Source of the DNA: CAMWXW01 sp051650105
GTDB taxonomy: Bacteria; Desulfobacterota; Desulfovibrionia; Desulfovibrionales; Desulfovibrionaceae
DNA length: 8,347 nucleotides
Direction of reading: 5' to 3'
Assembly: GCA_051650105.1 (NCBI GenBank)
Contig: JBOFIJ010000001.1
Coordinates: forward strand, 1 to 8,347
Both the position numbers and the translations under genes were made by a program. The notes below the pieces were generated by a model. It saw nothing but the letters and a program-made list of their open reading frames with translations, was not told the DNA's origin and did no database searches. Shown in pieces: positions 1-6,143 of this stretch. The stretch's first letter is position 1. Each line of letters opens with the position of its first letter.

Positions 1-278
1 AGACTTCGTCTTTTTTTCTTTTCTTTTTCTGGGATATAAGCATAAATATCAGTAATAAACCTATGTATTTCTCTACTTTGTAAAAAATTATCTAATGTTG
101 AAGGGGAAAGATGGTATTTAGCGGGTGCATAAGCACTATCATATTGCCATATCATAAAGCCTTGGTATAATTCTATAGAAGCATACTCTGTTTTTTCTTC
201 GAAGAATAGATTCTTATTGAATGCACAATCAAGCTCTCTTCTAAAAGAAAGAAAAGAATCTGTTAGTCTCGGTATTTC
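1..278. repeat. Left copy of a 278-bp perfect terminal inverted repeat
   Basis: Bases 1-278 are the reverse complement of 8070-8347. I compared the two ends by eye and saw no mismatch. The match stops at 278/279: reading outward on the minus strand, the left copy is preceded by AA and the right copy by CT, so the first base beyond the repeat differs. The two copies are separated by 7,791 bp (279-8069). The outer limit is unknown because both copies reach the window edge at the same base. It could be a true repeat boundary, a longer repeat cut by the window, or an assembly foldback. Confidence 0.97.
1..278 (-). pseudogene. Headless fragment of a DNA methyltransferase (duplicate of codons 643-734)
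   Basis: Read on the minus strand, this stretch encodes the same 92 residues as the right end of the window, from EIPRLTDSF to the basic EKEKKKRRS segment. The frame is open to the window edge. It has no upstream half: the coding sequence starts abruptly 2 nt after the kdsD stop codon (TAA at 281-283), with no ribosome binding site and no start codon at the join. It is not in frame with kdsD. The first in-frame ATG is deep inside, before the IWQYN residues. It could be a silent donor cassette for the methyltransferase C-terminus, a decayed duplicate, or a chimeric join in the assembly. What lies further left is not visible. Confidence 0.6.
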
Positions 279-280
279 TT

Positions 281-1252
281 TTAACTATATTGAATTTTCC
301 CTCTACCCAAAATATCATGTAAGTGAACAACACCTATTATTTTCTGCTCTTCTGTAATAATAGGCATACTTGTGATAGCATATTTTTCCATAATATCTAA
401 TATTTCTGCCACAGAAATATTTATAGTTCCCGTTATAGGGTTTTTCTTCATAGCGCTATCTATATTTTCTTGTGCACTGCCATCTTTTAAGACGTGTCTT
501 CTAATATCACCATCTGTTATAATACCACACAACACCTCATTATCATCTACGACATACACAACACCTATTCCACCAGAATCGATAGTCTTTACAGCTTCCA
601 AGAATATATTGTCCCTGTTTATGGTAGGAATATTTTCCGTATGCATAATACTTTTCACGCTTTGTAAAAGACGTTCTCCCAATGCTCCTTTTGGATGGTG
701 CATTGCGAAATCATTTTGTGTTCTTTTCTTGATTTTTGCTAAACAAATAGCTAAAGCGTCTCCAAGAACAGTTGCTGCCACAAGCGATGTTGTTGGAACA
801 ATATTCCACGGACAGGCTTCTTTATCCACATAAGATGAGAGAGAGGCATCTGACATCTTTCCTAACGGAGAAGACGTTTTTGCTGTTATTGATATAAGAG
901 GAATGGCTCTGCTCTTTATTGTAGGAATAACGTCTAATAATTCTACGGTACTTCCTGAATTGGATATTGCTATAGTAATATCTCCTCTTTGCATTCTGCC
1001 TATATCCCCATGCAATGCTTCTGTTGGGTGCAAAAAGAACGCTTTAAAACCAAACGATGCAAACGTTGCCGCAAGTTTAGACGCGATAATCCCAGATTTA
1101 CCAAGACCGAGAAAAAAGATATTTCCACCTATATTATCTAATAAACTAAGAGCCTTCACAAAATTTTCGTCCAAAATAAGGTTTTGTAATGAACAAATGT
1201 TTGACGATATCACGTCCTGACCATCTTGTAAATAAGAATTATACTGTATCAT
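281..1252 (-). CDS. kdsD: Arabinose-5-phosphate isomerase (SIS domain plus two CBS domains)
   Basis: This enzyme converts ribulose 5-phosphate to arabinose 5-phosphate, the first committed step to KDO for lipopolysaccharide, in the cytoplasm. The 323-residue length is normal for the KdsD/KpsF/GutQ family. The SIS domain (about 35-180) has GLGKSG at 49-54, the HPTEALHGD segment at 75-83 and SNSGST at 97-102. K52, E104, E145 and H186 line up, with a constant offset of 7, with the E. coli KdsD active-site residues K59, E111, E152 and H193. Two CBS domains follow (about 203-256 and 266-319), the first carrying ITDGDIRR. The gene is last in the rpoZ-dnaJ-moaC operon, 6 nt after moaC. KdsD, KpsF and GutQ cannot be told apart by sequence alone. 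As the gene is not in a capsule or sugar-alcohol locus, KdsD is preferred. No terminator hairpin is seen after the stop; the inverted repeat begins there. Confidence 0.93.
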   Translation of the reverse strand: MIQYNSYLQDGQDVISSNICSLQNLILDENFVKALSLLDNIGGNIFFLGLGKSGIIASKLAATFASFGFKAFFLHPTEALHGDIGRMQRGDITIAISNSGSTVELLDVIPTIKSRAIPLISITAKTSSPLGKMSDASLSSYVDKEACPWNIVPTTSLVAATVLGDALAICLAKIKKRTQNDFAMHHPKGALGERLLQSVKSIMHTENIPTINRDNIFLEAVKTIDSGGIGVVYVVDDNEVLCGIITDGDIRRHVLKDGSAQENIDSAMKKNPITGTINISVAEILDIMEKYAITSMPIITEEQKIIGVVHLHDILGRGKIQYS

Positions 1253-1258
1253 AGCACA

Positions 1259-1744
1259 TTATCTTATCTCTTTGTATTGATATATGCCACTTTTACCACC
1301 TTCTTTATATTCTAAATGGCATGCATCTATTTGAATATCTTTTTGAACAGCTTTACACATATCATATATAGTTAACGCTGCTATTTGGACAGCAACAAGG
1401 GCTTCCATCTCAACACCAGTTTTCCCCTCTGTACATGCCGTTGCTTTTATGTGAATTGCCCCACATGTTTCATCTAATGTAAACTCTATATCCATATAAG
1501 ATAAGTAAAGAGGATGGCACATAGGAATAAGAGCACTTGTTTGTTTCGCTCCCATAATACCAGCAATCTTTGCCACTGTTAAAACATCTCCCTTTGGAAG
1601 CGCTTTTTGTTCCAACAATATAAATGTCTTATCATTAACGTATACTGTAGACACAGCTACGGCTTTTCTTAAAGTAACATCTTTTTTAGCAATATCCACC
1701 ATAGTAACACTGCCATCCTCTGTTATATGAGAAAATTTTTCCAT
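1259..1744 (-). CDS. moaC: Cyclic pyranopterin monophosphate synthase
   Basis: MoaC converts the 3',8-cyclo-GTP product of MoaA to cyclic pyranopterin monophosphate, the first intermediate of molybdenum cofactor synthesis. The 161-residue protein is full length. It shows the family blocks in order: MVDIAKKDVTLRKAVA (15-30), MGAKQTSALIPMCHPL (64-79), EGKTGVEMEAL (106-116), YDMCKAVQKD (127-136) and the C-terminal GGKSG (149-153). The conserved His in MCHPL and the Lys in DMCKA are present. The gene starts 6 nt after dnaJ, and GGAG within the dnaJ end (minus strand) can serve as ribosome binding site. No other moa or moe gene is in the window, so its place between a chaperone gene and kdsD looks like operon convenience rather than pathway clustering. 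Confidence 0.96.
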   Translation of the reverse strand: MEKFSHITEDGSVTMVDIAKKDVTLRKAVAVSTVYVNDKTFILLEQKALPKGDVLTVAKIAGIMGAKQTSALIPMCHPLYLSYMDIEFTLDETCGAIHIKATACTEGKTGVEMEALVAVQIAALTIYDMCKAVQKDIQIDACHLEYKEGGKSGIYQYKEIR

Positions 1745-1750
1745 ATACTA

Positions 1751-2845
1751 CTATTCTCCAAAACCCATCTTTTTTGTCAACTTTTTACTAACTTTTTTTA
1801 ACTTGGATAAAGGACGATTTTCTTCTAGTTCTTTATACTCTAGAAGGATTTTTTCTTGTTCACTTGTTATACTTGTTGGAATATCTACTGTTACATGAAC
1901 TACTAATTCCCCATAACTTTGGCTATTTAAAATAGGCATACCTTTGGCTTTCATTCTATACACTTCGCCATTTTGAGTTCCCTTACGAATAGAAAGCAAT
2001 TCCTTACCTGCCATTGTTTCTACTTCTATCGTGTCTCCTAATATAGCTTGAATAAAAGAAATACGTTTTACCACTAATAGATCGTTTCCCTTTCTTTCAA
2101 AACGTTTATCTTCTTGCACATAAATATTTACATAAAGGTCACCATTCGTACCACCGTGCGTACCAGGTTCTCCTTCACCAGTCATACGCATACGAACACC
2201 GGTGCTAACACCTTTTGGAATAACAAGGGACAATGTTTTTATATCCTCAATAAGACCAGAGGATTTACATCTAGGACAAGGCTTATCTATTGTTTTCCCT
2301 CTGCCTTGGCAAGCCACACATGGCACAGCTATACGAAACATTGCACGTCGCTGAATTACCTGACCTGTACCATCACAATGGGAACAATCAACTACAGATC
2401 CACCCTCTGCACACCCACTCCCAGAACAATCTTTGCAAAGTACTAACGTTGGAAGTTTTAGAGAAACTTCATCTCCCATATATGCCTGATCAAGGCTTAT
2501 CGTGAGATTATAACGTAAATCTGCACCCCTTTGGCCATATTGTGTTTCTCCTCCACCTGAAAAGCCACCAAAGAAATCTGTGAAATGAGAAAATATATCT
2601 TCTACTCCAGAAAAACCCATACCACCAGAGCCAACCTGACCATATGTATCGTACTCTGAACGGGTTCTCGGATCCCTCAAAACTTCATACGCTTCAGATA
2701 TTTCTTTAAATTTTATTTCTGCTTCTTCATTATCTGGATTTTTATCGGGATGGTATTTAAATGCCAAAGCTCTATAGGCTTTCTTAATTTCTTCGTCAGA
2801 TGCACTTCTTGACACACCTAAAATCTCATAATATTCTCTTTTCAT
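1751..2845 (-). CDS. dnaJ: Chaperone protein DnaJ (type I Hsp40)
   Basis: This is a co-chaperone that delivers unfolded proteins to DnaK and stimulates its ATPase. The 364-residue protein has every part of a type I Hsp40. The J domain (about 4-68) has HPD at 32-34, followed by a short Gly/Phe-rich linker (about 70-100). The four zinc-binding CxxCxGxG-type repeats are at 137-144, 154-161, 176-183 and 190-197, the last degenerate as CPRCKSSG. Two beta-rich substrate-binding domains complete the protein (to about 335). The ATG lies 8 nt after the rpoZ stop. A purine-rich stretch at the rpoZ end may act as ribosome binding site. There is no dnaK or grpE neighbour, so this may be a second DnaJ of the organism or the only one; the window cannot tell. 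CbpA-type proteins lack the zinc repeats and are ruled out. Confidence 0.95.
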   Translation of the reverse strand: MKREYYEILGVSRSASDEEIKKAYRALAFKYHPDKNPDNEEAEIKFKEISEAYEVLRDPRTRSEYDTYGQVGSGGMGFSGVEDIFSHFTDFFGGFSGGGETQYGQRGADLRYNLTISLDQAYMGDEVSLKLPTLVLCKDCSGSGCAEGGSVVDCSHCDGTGQVIQRRAMFRIAVPCVACQGRGKTIDKPCPRCKSSGLIEDIKTLSLVIPKGVSTGVRMRMTGEGEPGTHGGTNGDLYVNIYVQEDKRFERKGNDLLVVKRISFIQAILGDTIEVETMAGKELLSIRKGTQNGEVYRMKAKGMPILNSQSYGELVVHVTVDIPTSITSEQEKILLEYKELEENRPLSKLKKVSKKLTKKMGFGE

Positions 2846-2853
2846 AATACTAT

Positions 2854-3111
2854 TTACTTCTTTTCCTCATTTTCACATTCATTGTGCACCTGTATACCTG
2901 GTATTTGAACATTGGCATAATTGCCTGATTTATCATGTGTTAATCTTCCCATTGATATTTCACGAAGTGCGGTCACTATTTCCTTATTGCGAGAAAATAC
3001 CATTGGAGCACTTCCTTCCCTATACTGCTTTACTCGCTTTATTACCATCTGTACTAATAAAAATCTATTTGATGTATGCTTTTGACAATCTTCTATTGTA
3101 ATACGTGCCAT
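2854..3111 (-). CDS. rpoZ: DNA-directed RNA polymerase omega subunit
   Basis: Omega binds the beta-prime subunit, helps RNA polymerase assemble and in many bacteria contributes to the ppGpp site. The 85-residue protein begins MARITIEDC and continues with NRFLLVQMVIKRVKQY (15-30) and the conserved ALREIS block (48-53), in family order. The acidic tail is variable in this family. It is the first gene of the minus-strand operon, with a strong AGGAGG upstream and a consensus-like promoter 37 nt before the start. The usual neighbours gmk and spoT are absent; here dnaJ follows directly. Confidence 0.92.
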   Translation of the reverse strand: MARITIEDCQKHTSNRFLLVQMVIKRVKQYREGSAPMVFSRNKEIVTALREISMGRLTHDKSGNYANVQIPGIQVHNECENEEKK

Positions 3112-3122
3112 TTCCCTCTAAA

Positions 3123-3128
3123 CCTCCT
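3123..3128 (-). promoter_or_regulatory. Ribosome binding site of rpoZ
   Basis: The minus strand reads AGGAGG here, a perfect Shine-Dalgarno core 11 nt from the ATG at 3109-3111. A second purine run (AGAGGG) lies between it and the ATG but is too close to be the main site. The position supports the MARIT start. Confidence 0.7.
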
Positions 3129-3147
3129 ACAGGTTAATACTAGGCCC

Positions 3148-3177
3148 ATTCTAGCTTCTTATCCTTTTGTTTGTCAA
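3148..3177 (-). promoter_or_regulatory. Sigma-70-type promoter of the rpoZ-dnaJ-moaC-kdsD operon
   Basis: On the minus strand the -35 hexamer TTGACA (plus-strand 3172-3177) is a perfect consensus. It is followed by an 18-nt spacer and the -10 hexamer TAGAAT (plus-strand 3148-3153), one base from consensus. Upstream (about 3180-3240) is A/T-rich with A and T runs that could act as an UP element. Transcription would start near 3140, giving a leader of about 30 nt with AGGAGG close to its middle. Confidence 0.85.
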
Positions 3178-3353
3178 GTTTCTTCTCATCTCAGTCTATT
3201 AAATAGTCATTATTTTTATCAAATCATTAAAGCTTCTTTACTTTATACCGATCCAATGTTAGGATAGGCGGAATTAATTTACTGTTGACCACGGGTTTGT
3301 AGTCTGCATGTTTGGAATACGGATTGCTTACGAAATTGTATATAGTGTAAAAA

Positions 3354-3359
3354 TATAAT
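3354..3359 (+). promoter_or_regulatory. Probable -10 element for the M23 peptidase-murG operon
   Basis: TATAAT matches the sigma-70 -10 consensus perfectly and lies 46 nt before the ATG at 3406. No good -35 hexamer sits at 16-18 nt. The nearest TTG-type hexamer (TTGCTT, 3324-3329) is 24 nt away, so the promoter may be weak, activator-dependent or placed elsewhere in the divergent region. Apart from this and the rpoZ promoter I see no other signal in 3112-3405. Confidence 0.4.
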
Positions 3360-3395
3360 CTCGCAGTCGTCAAAACAAAAAAATTAAGTTGAGTT

Positions 3396-3401
3396 GGGGA
3401 G
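3396..3401 (+). promoter_or_regulatory. Ribosome binding site that sets the M23 peptidase start
   Basis: GGGGAG ends 4 nt before the ATG at 3406. It overlaps the codons that follow an upstream in-frame TTG (3394), which argues for initiation at the ATG and not the TTG. Confidence 0.6.
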
Positions 3402-3405
3402 TATC

Positions 3406-4311
3406 ATGTTTGGAAAATACCAAGTAATTGCATTTAAAGATGGGGAACATACTCCTAGGTCATTTAGTGTTAATTCGGTAGCGCTCATTGTACTTTTCAT
3501 CTTCTTTTTAATTCTTACGAGTACTAGTTTTATTTTTTGGGGAAGTCTTTACAAAACGGTTTCTCTTGAAAAAAAGCTTAAACAAAAAGAAACCCTAATT
3601 GAAGCTCAGCAAGAAAGAATTGTTTCTATTATCGGTCAGGTGCAAGAATTACAAACAACTATTGAGAGGGTCCAGCAATTTGATTCACAAATTCGTGCTA
3701 TGACTAATTTACAAGTAAGACCTACTTCGGATAATACTTCAATGGGTGGTGTTTCCTCAAGTGAATTTTCTAGTACATATCTTCCATTGCATAAACAAGA
3801 ACTCCTCACGAAAAAAATACAAAATTTCCTGAGACAGCTTGAAGCAAATGTACGACTTGAAGAAGTAAGACAACAAGATTTAATGCATTCTCTTGCGGAT
3901 CAGAAAGACCTCACTGCTTCAACACCTTCTTCTTGGCCAGTTAAAGGCCGTGTTTCTTCTCGTTTCGGGATACGTCCTTCCCCTTTTGGAACCTCTGCAG
4001 CAGATTTTCACAGAGGCCTTGATATAGCAGCTCCGCAAGGAACACCTATTAAAGCCCCAGCGAAAGGTGTTGTTGTCTTTGTGGGTAGAGACGGAGGTTA
4101 TGGTAATGTTGTTTTCATAAAACACAGAGCGGGTATCACAACTCGCTATGCTCACATGAGAGAATATGCTGTTAAAAAAGGACAGAAAATTAATAAAGGT
4201 GATATTATTGGTCGCGTTGGTAACACTGGAAGAAGTACTGGTGCACATCTTCATTATGAAGTTCGTGTTGGGGGCGTTAGTGTTAATCCTATGAGATATA
4301 TCATAAATTAA
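3406..4311 (+). CDS. Membrane-anchored M23 (LytM-type) peptidoglycan endopeptidase
   Basis: The predicted 301-residue zinc metallopeptidase cuts peptide cross-bridges in the cell wall. A short cytoplasmic N-terminus is followed by one membrane segment (about 23-48), and the rest faces the periplasm. A predicted coiled coil (about 52-100) and a second helical stretch (about 128-168) precede the M23 domain (about 180-298). All expected zinc and catalytic residues are present: H202 and D206 in FHRGLD, H250 in YAHM, and H281 and H283 in HLHYEV. It is therefore predicted to be active, unlike the degenerate LytM activators EnvC and NlpD. The start at 3406 is chosen over TTG 3394 because of the ribosome binding site. 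The stop is 2 nt before murG, so the two are probably co-translated. No gene name is assigned because this architecture (TM, coiled coil, M23) is shared by several paralogues. Confidence 0.92.
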   Translation: MFGKYQVIAFKDGEHTPRSFSVNSVALIVLFIFFLILTSTSFIFWGSLYKTVSLEKKLKQKETLIEAQQERIVSIIGQVQELQTTIERVQQFDSQIRAMTNLQVRPTSDNTSMGGVSSSEFSSTYLPLHKQELLTKKIQNFLRQLEANVRLEEVRQQDLMHSLADQKDLTASTPSSWPVKGRVSSRFGIRPSPFGTSAADFHRGLDIAAPQGTPIKAPAKGVVVFVGRDGGYGNVVFIKHRAGITTRYAHMREYAVKKGQKINKGDIIGRVGNTGRSTGAHLHYEVRVGGVSVNPMRYIIN

Positions 4312-4313
4312 TC

Positions 4314-5414
4314 ATGAAAAAAACCTTATTTGTTTCCACTGGTGGAACAGCAGGACACATATTCCCTGCTATTGCGTTTATACAGGAATTACAGGACTCT
4401 TTCCCCAATATACATGTTATTTTTATTGCAGGTGCGCGAAAGGAAGATAAAAACCTTGTTGAGCAATATGGCATTACCTGTACAGCTCTTCCTGTTCGGG
4501 GAGTTATGGGGAAAAATATTTTACAGAAAGGCATTGCCTTATTTTTTTTGTTGTATTCCCTTTTGTTAGCATTTACACTATGTCTTAGAAAAAAGCCCAT
4601 TGCTTGTGTCGGTTTTGGTGGTTATGCGTGTTTTCCCTCTGTTTTTGCTGCTAGTGTACTAGGAATTCCCACCATACTACATGAACAAAACTCTGTTCCT
4701 GGTAAAGCTAACCTTCTTTTAGCAAAATTTGTTGATACAGTCTGTATTTCTTTTCCTTCTTCAAAAATTTTTTTTAAAAAGAATAACGTGACCTATACTG
4801 GAAACCCAGTAAGAAAATCTTTACTTCGTCACACTGTTGACACTCAAAAAAAATCTTGCAAGAATATTCTCATTTTAGGTGGTAGCCTTGGTGCTAAGCA
4901 AATTAATTCCTTTGTACTTGAAATTGCACACGAGCTTCTTGAACAAGGCTTTTCACTCTATCACCAAACAGGTGCCTCAGATTTTCAAAGAGTAGAAAAA
5001 TGTCATAATGCCCTTTTTTTACGCAATCCTTTCCCTAACGTTCAGGCATACCGTATTCAACCATTTATACAGGATATGCTTGATGCCTATTCTTGGGCCG
5101 ATTTCTCCCTATGCCGTTCTGGAGCAAGCACTATTTCTGAATTAATTGCCATGAATGTTCCTGCTATATTTATCCCTTTTCCTTTTGCAATACACAATCA
5201 CCAGTGGCACAATGCTTCTTCTCTTGTACAAGAAGACCTTGCACTTTGTTTAGAAGAACAATCTCTTACTTCCAATGTGTTACTGGAAAATATTATTGCC
5301 TTTGCAAATAATAACAATCTCACACGTATTCGCTCTCAATTATACACTAAAGAATCTTGTGAAGCTGCCAAAAAAATTGTGTCTATTTTGGAAAAGTTTA
5401 TACATATTCATTAA
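4314..5414 (+). CDS. murG: UDP-GlcNAc:undecaprenyl-pyrophosphoryl-MurNAc-pentapeptide GlcNAc transferase
   Basis: MurG adds GlcNAc to lipid I to make lipid II, the last cytoplasmic step of peptidoglycan precursor synthesis, at the inner face of the membrane. The 366-residue GT-B fold protein shows the family signatures. The N-terminal G-loop is GGTAGH at 10-15 (GGTGGH in E. coli). GFGGYACFPS is at 100-109, HEQNSVPG at 123-130, GNPVR at 163-167 and the second G-loop GGSLGAKQ at 189-196. HQTG (217-220), CRSGASTISE (267-276) and PFPFAIHNHQWHNA (288-301) follow. The ATG is 2 nt after the M23 stop, and no strong Shine-Dalgarno is visible, so translational coupling is likely. Notably it is not flanked by ftsW, murC or other division/cell-wall (dcw) cluster genes. 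Confidence 0.95.
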   Translation: MKKTLFVSTGGTAGHIFPAIAFIQELQDSFPNIHVIFIAGARKEDKNLVEQYGITCTALPVRGVMGKNILQKGIALFFLLYSLLLAFTLCLRKKPIACVGFGGYACFPSVFAASVLGIPTILHEQNSVPGKANLLLAKFVDTVCISFPSSKIFFKKNNVTYTGNPVRKSLLRHTVDTQKKSCKNILILGGSLGAKQINSFVLEIAHELLEQGFSLYHQTGASDFQRVEKCHNALFLRNPFPNVQAYRIQPFIQDMLDAYSWADFSLCRSGASTISELIAMNVPAIFIPFPFAIHNHQWHNASSLVQEDLALCLEEQSLTSNVLLENIIAFANNNNLTRIRSQLYTKESCEAAKKIVSILEKFIHIH

Positions 5415-5497
5415 AGAGTTGCCTTTTCTTCGTATGTGTGGTTAACTATTTGCTATATTCCGAGCATCTTTATTCTTTTTATAGGATTTATAACTTT

Positions 5498-6142
5498 ATG
5501 AAAAAATATTATTATTCTCTTATTCTTATTTTTGGTATATTTCTTCTTCCTGGTTCCTCTTATGCTATCGATAGCTATCTTGCTGTAAAAGGTATTGGTG
5601 GCTATGCACCCCTTTCTCTTAAAGATTCTTCTGGAAATTCAAAAACTGATACCCCTATTAGATGGGGTGGTGGGCTTGCATTAGGACTTAAAGTAGACCT
5701 ATTTATTGTGAAGTTACGAGCAGAAGCTGAATATTTATACAAAACTTCTGCTAAATCTTTTAAGGAACCCCTCCCTTCTAAGTTTACTTTTTCTAATCAC
5801 AACATCATGGCAAATGCATACTTAGATCTCTCTTTTGTTCCATTTATTACTCCTTATGTTTCTGCTGGTGTCGGCTATTCTTTTAATGATGGGAAATTTA
5901 CACCAAATGATGCTGGTTTGGCTCTCTCAGGTGCCAGTTCTAAGGCAACAAATTTTATTTATCAATTTGGTCTTGGAATATTTGCCGGCTTTGATTTTGT
6001 CGGTATAGATCTCAATCTTCGCTATTTAAATAATGGAGAGACAATTAGTGGAACATATGCGGCTTTTTCTGGCAAACAATTCACTTTTTCTGCTAATCCG
6101 CATTCATTAGAAGCCCTTCTTGCTATACGGTTTACATTCTAA
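5498..6142 (+). CDS. Predicted outer-membrane beta-barrel protein
   Basis: The 214-residue protein has a classic Sec signal peptide: MKKYYY, a hydrophobic core LILIFGIFLLPG, then SSYA with cleavage expected after A23. The mature part is rich in alternating, aromatic beta-strand segments, for example LAVKGIGGYAPLS, AYLDLSFVPFITPYVSAGVGY and FIYQFGLGIFAGFDFVGIDL. It ends in ALLAIRFTF, whose terminal Phe is typical of barrels folded by BamA. The pattern fits a small eight-stranded, opacity/OmpA-type barrel, but the specific role is unknown. The ATG at 5498 is chosen over GTG 5438 because the signal peptide begins there and AGGA (5483-5486) precedes it. The gap after murG is 83 nt with no clear terminator. 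It may have its own weak promoter (TTGCCT 5419-5424, 18-nt spacer, TAACTA 5443-5448). Confidence 0.85.
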   Translation: MKKYYYSLILIFGIFLLPGSSYAIDSYLAVKGIGGYAPLSLKDSSGNSKTDTPIRWGGGLALGLKVDLFIVKLRAEAEYLYKTSAKSFKEPLPSKFTFSNHNIMANAYLDLSFVPFITPYVSAGVGYSFNDGKFTPNDAGLALSGASSKATNFIYQFGLGIFAGFDFVGIDLNLRYLNNGETISGTYAAFSGKQFTFSANPHSLEALLAIRFTF

Positions 6143-6143
6143 C

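Noticed and set aside
372..1220. Plus-strand open frames across kdsD (372-833, 903-1220)
   Set aside because: They are antisense to a gene with all its active-site residues, and their products resemble no recognisable family.
3285..3290. TTGACC as a -35 element for the M23 gene
   Set aside because: No -10-like hexamer lies 16-18 nt downstream; the perfect TATAAT is over 60 nt away.
3394..3405. TTG at 3394 as start of the M23 peptidase
   Set aside because: It overlaps the GGGGAG ribosome binding site that serves the ATG at 3406.
5438..5497. GTG at 5438 as start of the barrel protein
   Set aside because: It would place 20 residues before a complete signal peptide, and a Met with an upstream AGGA begins that peptide at 5498.
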